NCBI GenBank assembly: GCA_035610365.1
Contig: CM069435.1
Span: 68,073,389 to 68,137,388 of the forward strand
Length of the DNA: 64,000 bases
Direction: 5' to 3'
DNA from: Aquatica leii
Taxonomy: Eukaryota > Arthropoda > Insecta > Coleoptera > Lampyridae
The notes under the pieces are model-generated. The model was not told the DNA's origin. It did no database searches and saw only the letters and a list, made by a program, of their open reading frames with translations. Made by a program: the position numbers and the translations under genes. This document shows positions 24,240-35,899 of this stretch, piece after piece. Every line of letters starts with the position of its first letter. Positions within the stretch are counted from its first letter, which is position 1.

Positions 24240-25024
24240 TGCAAATTTCAGTTCTTTATTATTAAATTTATATTCTCTCAAAATAGTTAATACTGAAATT
24301 AAATGTACGTAGAGAAAGCCGAAATGCATTTTGCATTTTTCTAATTTTGGGATTTTTAGATTTACAGCATAGGTATGCATTTTCAAGCTTTATTTGGAAT
24401 TTTTTTAGAGTTCTGTATGAGAATTTAGACTTCATTTTATAAAGGGAGATACGTACCTTTTAATTTTTCCTATGAATAATTTAAAAAGAGTAATGGGAAT
24501 TTATACTGCAATTGTTGGACCACTAATTACGTTTTAATGGTGATAATACTTGCTTTGCAAAGAAAATCGAAATGTTGACGTTAATTTAATCCGGATATAT
24601 TAAGACTTTTAAGCTAATTAGCCCAGTAGTTTCATATTTGAGCATACAGTTTATCATTATTCGAGCTATAGATGAAACTTATTGAATCATAAATAACAAT
24701 TAAATTTTTTTACAATTTAGATAAATGTTTGCAGGTCATGTTTCTTACCTGCAAACATTTATCTAAATTGTAAAAAATTTTAATTGTTATTTATGATTAA
24801 ATAAGATCCGACTATAGCTCGAATAATGATAAACTGTATGCTCATTCTTTGAACGCTTGAGACAGTGCTTATGAAGAGTGGTAAGTAACCTCGTAATATC
24901 GCTGCAAGTAATGTCTACAATGCCAATGTTGTCAAATTAACTAGAAGTTTTGTTATAACGTAAGTTTTTTTGCTTATCTTGCAGGTCGCGCTTAAAAGTC
25001 TGTAATTACTTTTTTAAAGCAGTG
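24240..25024. repeat. Right long terminal inverted repeat of the Tc1-type element
   Basis: The counterpart of the left arm, longer because it carries the 204-bp palindrome at 24640-24843 and some 300 bp (24240-24540) apparently deleted from the left arm. The left arm jumps from ATTCCCATTA straight to TTTGTAGTTTGC, while these blocks lie about 300 bp apart in the right arm. Confidence 0.7.
24640..24843. repeat. 204-bp near-perfect palindrome inside the right arm
   Basis: The arms run from GAGCATACAGTTTATCATTA (24640) to the exact reverse complement ending at 24843. They meet around a 10-base loop, CATGTTTCTT (24737-24746), flanked by GCAGGT and ACCTGC. The outer part of each arm duplicates terminal-repeat sequence, so the palindrome is an inverted duplication of part of the arm with new sequence at the centre. 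Identity is high except for a short mismatch patch near GATGAAACTT/GATCCGACTA. Confidence 0.85.
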
Positions 25025-25026
25025 TA

Positions 25027-25335
25027 CTACAGTTAGGTACTTATCAGTACAAGAACAGTAAATTTGTATCTGTCCCAAGTACATTGCATTCAAGTGTTGA
25101 GATTACTAATACGGTAAATATATATATATAAACTAAATGTGGTGTTATTTTAGATCACTATAATGTACAGTGTGAAAGCAAGAACCCGACGATGGCCTGT
25201 TGATGTGTTTTACAACATTCTAAGCATATTAGCCATAACTGCATAGATTTCATTTGGAGAAACGACAGGTAGTAAAATATCACAGCACAGCTTTATATTT
25301 CAATTAGTAAAAAAACTGCTAATAATACTACAGTG
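25027..25335 (+). pseudogene. piggyBac transposase relic, 3' part
   Basis: Coding similarity resumes immediately after the TA flanking the 6-kb element: LGTYQYKNSKFVSVPSTLHS, then DHYN, then SVKARTRRWPVDVFYNIL and ETTGSKISQHSFIFQLVKKL. These are characteristic of the C-terminal half of the piggyBac catalytic region (KTRRWP...FYNILN and F-Q-L). It continues the N-terminal part at 18362-19033, showing that one piggyBac gene was split by the later insertion. It contains frameshifts and a stop and has no recognisable cysteine-rich tail. Confidence 0.85.
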
Positions 25336-25339
25336 TAAA

Positions 25340-26650
25340 CTGTTTAGTAAGTAACTCAAAGAACCATTAACATATTTACTTCTTAACCAAGTTACTTAAT
25401 AAGCGTATTTTAATACATACTACGTAATTGTATTCAACCAATCTAAAATGTTTGATTGTTTACGCGAATTAAAATGTTGTAGTTCTAATTTTTCTTAATT
25501 CTATCTAAACGTAATAAACCAGCATGATCTTCAGTTGATTCAAAAAAGTTAAACCTAATAATTCTTTTGTACCGTTAAAAACCAAACCGAACTTACTTAC
25601 TAAACAATTTTACCTCCAAGAGTATCATGTAAGGAAGTTGTACTAGATATATTCATCAACATTAGTTTAAATATCATTCATGATCATTTAATTAGACAGT
25701 ATTTTTGCATTTTATTTTTATTGTCTTTCTATTGTAACTTTTTGACTTATTTTTTTTGTGTAGTTAGTTTTATTAACCAAACTTGCTATAGAATAAATTT
25801 AATTGTCAATTTTTATATTTTTTTTTAAATCCAACGAATCTATGAAAGAATGCATTTAAGAAATTATAAATTTTCTGTCAGTTTTAAGCTGTCTGTTATT
25901 TTCTGATTATTTTATAATAATTAATCCTAAAAAATACTGTACAACAAAAAACAAAAATGATTTATTTGATATTAATTTTTTTATTTAGTAGTTTAAAAAC
26001 TTGAAGATAAGACTTTTCTTTAATTTAACGACAGTGGCAACTCAAAAACTTCAACCACATGACAAACAACATTCAATTTGTCATCTGAATGTACTACTAA
26101 CAGCTATGAAGGAAATAAAAAACAACCAATCTTAATTTTCTCTTATTTGCCTTATACAAACCACATTTAATTACTGAGTTTAAATTAAATGACTTTAGTA
26201 CGGGATTTGAATCTACCCAAATCACAAACAGAACTACTACTTGGTTGCTGATTACAACAATAAATGCTTTTAGAAACACGAGAATTTTGTTAATAATTTT
26301 TAATACATTTATTAAATTTAAATCAAAAGTTTGTATATGTAAGTAACAAAATTTTTTTTTACGTAAACAATACTTTATTTTTACTAGTATTTCTAACAAC
26401 ATACGTTAAAAATATTATGTCATTAAACAGCAATGAGAAGCCTACCTCATTTGTTTACTTTTTATTCTAGTTTTTTGTGTCTGTTTAATTATAGTACGCA
26501 AACGATTGTAAATCTCTTACATAATTTTCTCGCTTCATTTACAAAAATTTATTTTATAAAACGTCTATGTTTACAAAATCTGTTATTTTTTAACACACAG
26601 AATAGTGCTATAGTAAATCCTTAATAGAGTAGTGAGTCAGTCAGGTAGCT
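25340..26650. other. AT-rich stretch without a recognised gene
   Basis: Intron sequence with no recognised element. A 101-codon minus-strand open frame (26402-26097) starting MLLEILVKIKYCLRKKKFC and a 63-codon plus-strand frame (26433-26624) have biased low-complexity composition and match no family I know. I do not consider either to be a gene. Confidence 0.4.
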
Positions 26651-26659
26651 TTGAGTAGT

Positions 26660-27230
26660 GTTCTTTGCAAAAAAACAGTAAGTTTCGTTAAATGTCGTCT
26701 TTATGCAAGTCAGGATAATAATGTTGACCGCCATTCTCATTCATTTTTTACAATTTGCTAAACGTAGTAACCTTCTCTAAAAGTTTCATAATTTGTTTGT
26801 AATTGCAGAGATAGATTTAACGCATTCAGTTTGTTAAAGATATTACGACCGTTTTCTTGTAAAACGTTGCAAATTTATTGACAAATAGAAAATAGACGTT
26901 GTCAGGCAAAAACTATTGTATTATAAATCTAGCAAGCTACGTAGCATGCGGTGCTTTGTTGCAAGTAAGCACTTGTAATCTTCCATAACGACTAAACATT
27001 GATCCAGCTTTATCAGTACACATCCAAACTATTTTCTGTTATAAACGTATCAAACCTCTCAAGTAAGTCTTGAGTTTTTACGCTTCTAGTGATGCTTTTG
27101 CAGAACAGAAAGTTTGTTACAATAACATTATTGTCTAAAAAGCGTACAATGCCAATAAAGTGCGCGTCATTAATATTGTCAATAGTTTCAACAAGTTTCA
27201 CACCAAATTAATTACTTTATTAATTTATCA
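26660..27230 (-). pseudogene. hAT (Buster/ZBED5-like) transposase relic
   Basis: Minus-strand reading: KLVETIDNINDAHFIGIVRF, LDNNVIVTNFLFCKSITRSV, DLLERFDTFITENSLD, then CTDKAGSMFSRYGRLQVL, and further along LNALNLSLQ. This follows the order of ZBED5-like hAT transposases (VRYL-x-x-x-x-I-x-x-x-FLFCK, then C-x-DGAPAM-x-GR, then LN-x-LN-x-x-LQG). The second half is highly decayed, and the conserved DGA is degraded to DKA. N- and C-termini are missing. It abuts the repeat-ended element that starts at 27265. Confidence 0.75.
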
Positions 27231-27264
27231 TTGAGATTCTTAGCAATATAACGAATCTTTTGGA

Positions 27265-27840
27265 GGTCCGTGAAACATTTTGAGCACTAATTCTAAAAGT
27301 TTGTAAGTAATTATTACTTATTAGTGCTTCATATTAGATCATCAGCAAACATTTCATTTCAAAGTTATAGGGGATGACAGTTTTATGCTGACTTAACGTT
27401 TCAACAAAAAATGTTGAGCACTAATTCTGAAAGTTTGTTAGGAATTAGTGCTTTGTTAGTCCTTATTAGTGCTTCATATCAAAGGATTAGCAAACACTTG
27501 GTTTAAAGTTATAGGTGGTTAAAGTTTCATACCTAGCAAAAATGTTGAGCACTAATTTTAAAAGTTTGTTAGGAATCTTTGCTTTATTAGTGTATGTAGT
27601 ATTAGTATTAGAGCATCACATTTGGTTTAAAAGTTATAGGTAGTTAATGTTTTTTGCTAACTTCACGCTCAGCAAAAATGTTGTGCACCGACTCTGAAAA
27701 ATTCTTAGGAACCAGTGCTTTGTTAGTGCTTATTAGTGTTTCGTATCAGAGCAACAACAAACACGTGATTTAGAGTTTATAAAAGATCAAAAATTTTCTA
27801 CTAATTCACGCCCAGCAAACATTTTAAGAACATATCAGAA
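27265..27840 (+). repeat. Tandem repeat array, unit ~135 bp, about 4 copies
   Basis: Unit landmarks recur at about 27280, 27412, 27543 and 27680 as TTGAGCACTAATT or close variants, each followed by AAAGTTTGTTAGGAA, AGTGCTTATTAGTG, TCAGCAAACAC and TTTAAAGTTATAGG. A fifth, truncated copy follows. Copies differ by roughly 15-25 percent by eye, so the array is not newly amplified. Confidence 0.8.
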
Positions 27841-27954
27841 AGTATTGCTTCTAGTTTGTAACTGGCCCTTGCAATTTTATACAAAACGTTGTATTTGGTA
27901 GTGCGCTTCAAAAATAAACAGGACGTTTTAAAAATGAAAGCATAAATTTGTTTA

Positions 27955-28170
27955 TTTAACCAAACTAGTCTTTTTGTGAATCTATACAGCTACTTGCACG
28001 GTCAAGAAGCATGTCAAACGAGTGATTTAGGTCTTTTGTAGAAATGTCCTTAAAAATGTCAGTACACGTCTTTCGGATGGCCTCTACGTCAGCATAACGC
28101 TTTTCTTTCAACGGTAAATTCATTTTTCCGAATAAATAGAAGTCACACTGACAGACGGACAATACGATTT
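27955..28170 (-). pseudogene. mariner transposase fragment, C-terminal end
   Basis: The minus-strand frame gives CDFYLFGKMNLPLKEKRYAD, then VEAIRKTCTDIFKDIS and LNHSFDMLLDRASSCID. This is the C-terminal region of a mariner-type transposase, beginning at the CD(F/Y)-x-LF that follows the PYSPDLAP motif. The catalytic domain upstream is missing. It lies in the middle of the repeat-ended element and is probably a captured or inserted fragment. Confidence 0.8.
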
Positions 28171-29499
28171 CTCGTCACAAGTGCTGATCGATGATGACTC
28201 TAACCTAATACGACAAATACGGTGCACTAAACACCAAGATAAAACACAGTGTTAACCGACTGGCCAGGTAAAACTGAGGTAAAAATATTTATTTTTACAC
28301 CGATCCAACAAACACACTGTTACTTACTTCGCTACTAATTGTCTATTACTACTAATTCTGACAAAATGTCAGTAAAGAATTGTCTATAAACATGGAACTC
28401 GATTTACGTAACTAATAATGAATTGAAAAATTGTTTAAATTAAAAACGATGTAAATTGCAGTAAATTTTGTTGGTTTGTAGTAATAACAAACGTGTAGAA
28501 TGTTACAGTACAACGTTGTTTGGAATTTTTGTAACTAATTTACAAAGTTTACGGTTTAAAACAAACGATGTAAATAATTACATCTTATACATATTAGATG
28601 TATTCGATGCATTTATTTAGAAAAGACACATAAATTTGCAGAAACTTGAGAAAGGATTCACGTCACCAATGAACAAAAATGAAGACTATGTTTTTACTGC
28701 CACCTGTTGTTTACGCAAAACCTCAGCTCTCATTTAACAGGTTGTAAAAATTAGCGCTACGCTTGTAAAACACGTGTATGCTTAGGCGGGAAATTAGAAT
28801 CTTTCAAAGTTTTATAAATTATGTGAACTAGAAATTATTTTACATGACTTTATTCCTTATTTTATAGCTTACGTTGTACTTGCAATTTTTTAAACTTAAT
28901 ACCTAACTACAATGTTAGTTATAAAAACAAAAACAAACTCTTTTCTGTAACATTACTTCATTTTCACTTACGGTATTAGGATTAGATTGTCGAATTTCAG
29001 TCAAGCTTTTTGTTGTTATTGTGATAGATAACATCAATATTTATTAAAAATGAATTTATATAAATCAAAAAGGAAACTATCGTTCATAATTTGTCATCTG
29101 TATAATGCAACTTTAACAAAGAATTTCTGTACATGGCAAATTATATTCGGTAAATTAAACAGTGATAAGAATAAATAGAAGAAATGACGTTATTGATAGT
29201 AAGCAAATTTAAATAAGGCCATGCAACAAAAAGGGAAAGGCACATCTTTGTTGGCGTATGTTGAGCCATTTATTGTTTGCGCACATAATTAAGTACTATC
29301 CCTATTTCTGCTATTAGAGTTGACAGCCTTTTTATCATACCGATCCGTGCAAAACCGAGCTCACCGGTTTCTAGTGAGTCCGGAGCGGTGGAGAAAGTTT
29401 TCAAATGTCAAACGTTTTGTTAAAATTGCGTTTAATTTAGAAAATGGATGTTACATTTTGATATGTGGAAAATCCATGAATTACAAAATACACGAAATT

Positions 29500-29771
29500 A
29501 ACTTGGCAGAAAACTTGAACCATCTATAACTGTTAAACCAAGTGTTTGTTGATGCTCTAATATAAAGCACTAAAAAAACACTAATTTATAGCAAACTTTC
29601 AGAAACAGTGTACAACATTTTTGCTGTGTGTGAAGTTAGCAAAAAACTTTAACTCCCAATAACTTTTAAACCAAGTGTTTACTGGTGCTCTGATATGAAG
29701 CTCTAATAAGCACTAATTCCTAACAAACTTTCAAAATTAGTGCTCAACATTTTTTGCTAATATTACGGACC
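29500..29771 (-). repeat. Inverted counterpart of the ~135-bp repeat array, 2 copies
   Basis: In reverse complement this reads GGTCCGTAATATTAGC, then TTGAGCACTAATTTTG, AAGTTTGTTAGGAATTAG and so on for about 145 bp, followed by a second, more diverged unit. It is in opposite orientation to the array at 27265-27840. Confidence 0.8.
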
Positions 29772-32180
29772 TATTCTTTGAGTATAGTGTTGTTGGACAA
29801 AGGTACCCTCAAAATTAGTTTAGTCGATTCTTTCAGTATAGGTAATATTAATTATGTTAAAAACTGCCGGTAGAATAAAATCTTTTGCAATAATGTAGAG
29901 TTATGTAAACTTTGCGACTCTGTATGCGACATTGTTTTTGTAAATGTTGCAACTCTCTATTAAAAAAACTTTTTTAACTATGTTAGAGTCATTGGTTTCG
30001 AGACGTTGCTTTAGCACACTTGGGAACAACACTCCGACAACTTATAAACACAGTACACACAGCGATCTCTTTTTATTGTTTACTTCCACTAAACTAAACT
30101 CAAAACTTAAATAATTATCATCGTATTTACGATATCTCCGTTTCGTAGCTACTCCACGAACCATCGATGCTTGATCACTCTCATCACTTAATCGCTCGCA
30201 TCACTTGATCTGTCGACTTTTTTATTTAATAAACATTTTTCTATTTTGATACAACTTTATGAAAACACAAAGCAAAATAACCGAAACAAAGCAAATTGAA
30301 CCGGTTTAAAACTACAATTACAATATATAAGCTTAAAGGAAGGTTTTATACTTTTTATATGTGCTGTTTCAAGTTTTTCTAGAAATGTTCCAGGCCGTTA
30401 TGTTTTTTGCCACACCTTTGTTTACTGCCTACGGTGCCCTGTGGCGTTGCAAAGCACATGTAGGAAAGCACAAGAACCGCACGGTCTTAAAAAATTACTT
30501 TTGAGATAAACGTTACCAGAACTGTAGCTTGGCAAAAATAATGTTATTAAATTAAGGTAGAAAACACAATATCGTTTCATAAAAACTGCAATGATCAAAA
30601 TTCAATCGCATCCGTTTGCAGTACGTACTTTAATTTGCCGTTTCGTTTCGATTGAATTCATAAATTGAAAGTGTACAGATCGTTCTATGAAAAAACATTA
30701 ATAAAATAACAATCTTTACTATAAAAGGAAATATCGTTGAAAAATCAGCAGAACGACTATATTAATCATTGCCATTTTCTATTAAGAAACAAAATAGTTA
30801 AGTTCTAAGCATTTGCAATTTAAATAAATTGAAATTTTAATAAATGAATAAAATAATCAACGCATTCACAAACGGTGCACTACTATTTACCACAATTACT
30901 TCCGGAGAGTATACGGTATTTTATTCAATTGCGGTTTATTAAGAAAATGCACTTATTTTCATTAACTATTTATAGAAAAGCATATTATTTTGGCTTAGAA
31001 AGTTTTATTAGTGCAATCACATTTATCTATATGGATTATTTATTTTAACCTTTCCTATGTGATTAATGGGCAAATGTTTAATATTCCAGATTAGAAAAAT
31101 TTAATTATTAGTGTATTCAATTAGTCATTGAATAAAGTTATTTTTTTATTAAACCTTGTTGTAACTATTATTCTGGTTATTTCAAAATTATACAGTTATA
31201 ATTATAATTCAAATTAAAACTTTTGTAATGATCAATTTATTTGCGATATGTTTCGACAAATCCGTCATGAATTAAAACTTATTAAACTATAATTTAAAAC
31301 AATTTTTTTATGTAAATACATTTTATTTGAAAAATAATAATAATAATAAAAACGTAAGCAACAGTACAGAAATATTTGGAATCAAAATGTTTATAACTAT
31401 AAGGTATAAATATACATTTAAAAAAATTAAGAAATGCGGATTTTTTTAAATATTTGTCTTTTGGTCTAAAAAATTAAAAACAAAGCTATAGATAGATATA
31501 GAAAAAAAAATTAATTACAAAATGACTGTATTTGTCTAAAAATAAAGTTAACGTATACTTTATTTACATTTAGTTTGCAATATCTGTACCATTATGCAAC
31601 ATTCCTTTACTGACTTCTTAGTTCGACTACTTTGAGACTTTTTAATGTTGCCTGGCTTACATTTGCTAAAACTAAGTGATACAGCGTTAGATTTAAATTC
31701 TTTAAAAGTCACAATTTTAATTTGGAAAACACGTATATGTAATTAAAAAAAGGTTTAAAAACCAACAATTTCAAGTAGTTTTAAATGAAGATAATTGTGG
31801 AACGCAAAAAAACAATTTGCATCAAGATCATATGTTACTCAATTACCAAGTGTCTGAAAGCAGTAGACACGATTGTACAGAAATAACAACAGATGCCACA
31901 TATAATGTGAACAAAAGAGAGATAAAAGAACCAAAAGCAATCAGTCAAATATTGCTTTACAGGTTCAGAAAAAACACTTTTTTTCATCAAATTGTAAATT
32001 CAAACGTAAAAAGTCATAAATTAGTCCAAATGCAAAAATACAATGCTTTGCATTTGTTAGAATTTAGAAGGCGTAAGCTATCATAAAATTTAGCAACAAA
32101 ACTGTTAATACTAATTGCTAGCGGCAACAAATAATCAATTTGAATCATATTGATGGTAACACAACTGGAGTGAGTCAGAA
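29772..32180. other. AT-rich stretch without a recognised gene
   Basis: No host gene or clear element recognised. A less AT-rich patch (about 30000-30240 and 30390-30500) might belong to an LTR-like or UTR sequence but carries no diagnostic motif. An 89-codon plus-strand frame (31817-32086) has a plausible amino-acid mix but no family resemblance; it lies just upstream of a mariner relic and may be its decayed N-terminal half. Confidence 0.4.
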
Positions 32181-32189
32181 GACACTGCA

Positions 32190-32420
32190 AAGTCAGTTTG
32201 GTTCATGATAACGTGTTATCACAAGCATTTAGACATATTATAAAATCTTGCCGGGGAAGTATTAACCCACCTGCCGTATTCATCAGACCTTGCTCGATCA
32301 CGTCGTTCGACTGATCGCAATGGAACTTTTTGAGTAACAATAAAAATATACACAACAACGAAAAATTACGTTTCTGAATGTTAAAAAAAATATAATTTTG
32401 AGGTTGTATGATAATCCTGC
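32190..32420 (+). pseudogene. mariner (DD34D-type) transposase relic, catalytic end
   Basis: Plus-strand pieces read NLAGEVLTHLPYSSDLA, then LFRSMEHFLSNKKYTQQRK and ITFLNVKKNIILRLYDNP. This mirrors the mariner order [26 protein letters not shown]. The upstream HDNARPH is reduced to a trace near 32195, and frameshifts separate the pieces. No inverted ends were identified. Confidence 0.7.
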
Positions 32421-33059
32421 AAACCAATTACATTGTAGATAATGCAATACTACAGATAAAAAAATATGACGAAGTTAACTCTTTTTGCTAATGTTTTTAA
32501 TAGTTTTCGTTATTAAATTACTAGAATTGTTAGTTCCACAGTAGTCATTGAAAGCGAAGCCGTTTTTTGTTTTCTTTTTTATTGAACGTATGGTATAAGC
32601 AACAAACACAATTTAAACGGTTTTTTAAACGAAAACGTGTTCTTAAAAGCGAAATTTTACATACTATATTACGAAGACACTATAAATCAAACGTCTGTAA
32701 AATTTAAATTTATTGTAATATATATATATGTATATATATTAAGTTTCTTAAAAACCTTCTAATTTGAATATTTTAATAACACAATTTAAAAAAATTGTTT
32801 ATTTGTAAATTTAATTTATATAATAAATACCAAATTTAAAAAAAAACCAAAACTAATTAACAATTAAATAAATAATTTTATTTTAATTGTTTTTGTTAAC
32901 TTATTATTTTGCAAAACAACAAAAAAATTATTTAATCGATGTCTTATTATACCGCACTATTCATTCATAAAATACTGTATACGTGTTATTTTTTAAATAT
33001 ACGGAGTCGTTTAGAGAACCCGTTTGCTGAAAAGACTGTTGTGTAGTTCACCTTTTGAT

Positions 33060-33900
33060 TAAAGTTACACTACCACTGTAACAAACTATTGAAGTCTTTT
33101 ACTATTTTGTATGTAGTGGAATACACAATAATAGAATATTGGTTTTAAACGTTTATTTGGTGCTAGTTCTCCACGTACTGCATCTATATGTCATACTTAC
33201 TGTTTAAACCCAGAACAATTGAAAATAGACACAATTTCAAAGTAAATTATTTGGTAGTTAATGGTATGCAGAAATTTTTAGGTTTTTCTTTTTTAAATAT
33301 AATAATTTAAAATTAGAATAGTATATTAAAGCACAAGTTACAGAATGAACGCGCTTCAATCACGAGATCATACACGACTATTAATCAGTTATAAATTACT
33401 AAACATCCACTTTCTACTTGAATTTTTTTTAAATCCTGCAAATATATAGATATTGATAGCATATAACCGTAGTCTTTTAGTCTTAAACAAAAAGTGAGTA
33501 AACTTATATTTTAATAACACTTACAAAGTGTAATAAATTTATGTGTTAACCTAAAATCTGGCATACAAACTTATCTCTTTATTTCAAGTGTAGTGAAATT
33601 TGGAGTAACAATTTTCTATGATTTATCTTGGCATCAACATTTGCATTTCAATATGTTAAGTTACAATAATTTTGGTTTCTTTTTCGTGTAACGTCAACTT
33701 ACGATGCAGAGACACCAACTTTGAAGAAACTAACTTACTAAATTCGTGGTATGCAGAAATTTGTTTATTCTTACACGGATTTTAGTATAATAATTTAAAA
33801 TTAGAATAACATTTTTCAAAACTAACTTTTTGCTCCTTTTAACGTACTCATTGAAACACGATCTATTAATCTCTAAACGGTTGCAGTTTAGTATGCGTTT
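33060..33900. repeat. Degenerate direct duplication, spacing ~490 bp
   Basis: GGTATGCAGAAATTT followed by TATAATAATTTAAAATTAGAATA occurs at about 33264-33322 and again at about 33751-33811. Weaker similarity continues downstream (CAATCACGAGATC versus GAAACACGATCTATTAATC). It is probably an old tandem duplication or two copies of one repeat; the family is unknown. Confidence 0.45.
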
Positions 33901-34289
33901 TAACGAAAGTCACTACGGAACAATGCCATTTGCTCAAAGGTCTAAATAAGGAAAGCCGCTATAAAAACTCGTAACTTAAGTATAATTGGTAGAAATATTA
34001 AGGCTAGGAAATAACAGATAACCAGGTGCCAGATAGTTCGTAACCATTGTCTCTGTTGAATAAATTTTGAATAAAGGTATGTCGTAAGTATTTTTTTTAA
34101 AATACACTAACACATTACTAGTAAATCTACTGTAACAAAAGAATATCTACAAAATACTCTTCACTGAAATTGAGCTGTTATAAAAAGGGTATATTTAAGT
34201 AGTATATTTAAAATGTGAAAAAACTTTTTTTTAGAAAACACATAATGCTTTAGAAGGCTGATTATTTAGGTTCTAAATCGACACGACAT

Positions 34290-35130
34290 AAAACAGCTGA
34301 ACATTTAAAGCAAATCTCTGAGTAGAGGCTTCACTGCTGCAACATAAAGAATTCAACTCATGGTCCCCTTACCAAACGTACAACGCAGATAAGTCAGGTC
34401 TGTTCTGCAAAACACTACCCTCAAAAACACTTGCTCTACAAAGTAACAAATCAGTTTCTGGACACAAATTTAACAAACAATGACTGACCATTATGACGTG
34501 TTCAAACGCCACTGGTACACACAAAATCAAAATAACCGTAATTAGGAAGCTGAGAAACCAAGATGTTTTAAATGGAAAATAAAAGTAAATGTTTTTCATG
34601 TAGCCATCACAACCACAAAAAAGCTTGGATAAACCAAAATATTTTTCGTGAATGGTATTTCAACGTTTTTGTACCATCTGTAACAAAATTTCAGGATGAA
34701 AAAGGAAAGAATATTTAAAAGAACCGTTCATCTACTTGATAATGCCCTATCATACCCTTTATATTGTACCTTAAAAACAAAAGATGGTCATATACTATTT
34801 ATCACCTAACGTGACTTCTTTAATAGAACCAATCGATCAAAACGTGATTTCCTGCTTGAAGCAAAGGTACAAAGAAGTTTTTCTCTGTTTTTTTTTACAA
34901 AAAATTGTTTTGAATCAATGTAAAAATTTTTGAAAATGTAAATCATAAAAGATGCTGACAACATCAATACTGATTTTGGTAACATTGATAAAGACGATAT
35001 TATTGATTGGCTATAAAAAGTCAAGCAATAGTAGCGGTTGATGTCCTTCTAAACTGCAAACAGCAAAATTATGATTTTCACGTCATGAATTTGAAAAAAA
35101 ATGAGCTGGTGAAACATAATTTCAAATCGC
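34290..35130 (+). pseudogene. pogo/Tigger (Jerky-like) transposase relic
   Basis: Pieces read NADKSGLFCKTLPSKTLALQ, SNKSVSGHKFNKQ, the sequence CANATGTHKIK, SRNPRCFKWK, a stretch with REWYFNVFVPSVTKFQ, and QNVISCLKQRYKE near 34840-34880. This is the order of the DDE_1 domain of Jerky/Tigger transposases: NADETGL, KS-x-x-G-x-K, N-x-x-G-x-x-K, the W-x-x-x-F-x-P segment, then DQGVI-x-x-x-K-x-x-Y. The first catalytic Asp (of NAD) is visible; the others are degraded. The copy has several frameshifts and stops. Its C-terminal part may reach about 35130. Confidence 0.8.
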
Positions 35131-35899
35131 TAAAAACAAAGGCTGAGACCATGTATATGCATATGTATGTAACATTGTATTGAACACATAATACGGTAAA
35201 TCGGGTAAATAATACTTAAATAAAATGTCTCGATTAACCGCGAATTTGGTTTATTCGTGCGGCCATTTTAACTTTAACACAAATTACTTTTATTTGTAAA
35301 TTATTATAAATTTTTAGTAAGTACACCTGAACAAGTGTATTCCACCGGTAAGTTTGTTTTTGCAAAATATTTTTGTTAAAGTGTAGTATTATTATGAGTT
35401 CTTGTGTAAATTAGTAAATCTTGTTTGTGACACACTCAAACATTCATTTGATGTATTTAGCTAGCAAGATTTGATCACATTAATTGTTTATTACATTTAT
35501 TTTTGTGATGTTGTATGGTTATTAAATTGCTACTCTTGTTTACAAATAGAACGTCAACAATAGAGTCTTGTATAATGTTCTAAATTTGTCAATTTAAAAT
35601 ACTAAAACAAGTTTAGGTATATTGCAAATAGTATTAATTCTAATTAGAAAAGAGACCCAATAAGCACTACGATGAATCATGTGTTCTCATTGCCAGGTAT
35701 ACTTTTTATTCTAAATTTTTAATAAAACGCCCAAAAAAAGACTAGATGCTGCTAGGTACAATCTTTGGTACAATCTTACAAAGAGCGGTTGGCTCAATTT
35801 CTGCAATTTTAAAGATTGGTTCATTACAATCATGTTTTAAATTTATAGTGATATGATTTATGTAAAAATTGTTTATTGCAGTAAAATATGGTTCTTTGT

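Larger units (their letters stand above)
19036..25024 (+). mobile_element. ~6-kb Tc1-type element with long terminal inverted repeats
   Basis: The ends read CACTGCCTCAAAAAAGTAAT on the left and, in reverse complement on the right, CACTGCTTTAAAAAAGTAAT. Both are flanked by TA (19034-19035 and 25025-25026), the Tc1/mariner target duplication. The inverted similarity extends for roughly 450-600 bp inward, with indels. A decayed Tc1-type transposase lies inside (21.3-21.5 and 23.2-24.0 kb). The length is several times that of a normal Tc1 element, because it contains a foldback element, a possible hAT MITE piece and other unexplained sequence. It sits in a piggyBac transposase gene. Confidence 0.85.
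27265..29771. mobile_element. 2.5-kb element with inverted arrays of ~135-bp repeats at both ends
   Basis: Both ends read GGTCCGT inward, followed by (A/T)-rich sequence and TTGAGCACTAATT. The left end carries four to five direct copies of a 130-145 bp unit (27265-27840). The right end carries two copies in the opposite orientation (about 29500-29771). Long inverted ends built from subterminal tandem repeats resemble foldback- or Galileo-like DNA transposons, but no own transposase is present. The middle holds a mariner fragment and unidentified sequence. No exact target duplication could be found, so the family is undetermined. Confidence 0.65.

Noticed and set aside
26097-26402. 101-codon minus-strand open frame as a host gene
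   Set aside because: Low-complexity K/I/L/V composition typical of AT-rich DNA, no domain, no splice or start support.
27265-27840. CRISPR-like array
   Set aside because: Units are about 135 bp, directly adjacent and diverged, with no short-repeat/spacer structure; the sequence is eukaryotic.
29320-29529. 69-codon plus-strand open frame
   Set aside because: It runs into the inverted repeat array of the 27.3-29.8 kb element; no family resemblance.
32203-32427. 74-codon minus-strand open frame
   Set aside because: The plus strand of the same interval reads as mariner transposase pieces; the minus frame is its shadow.
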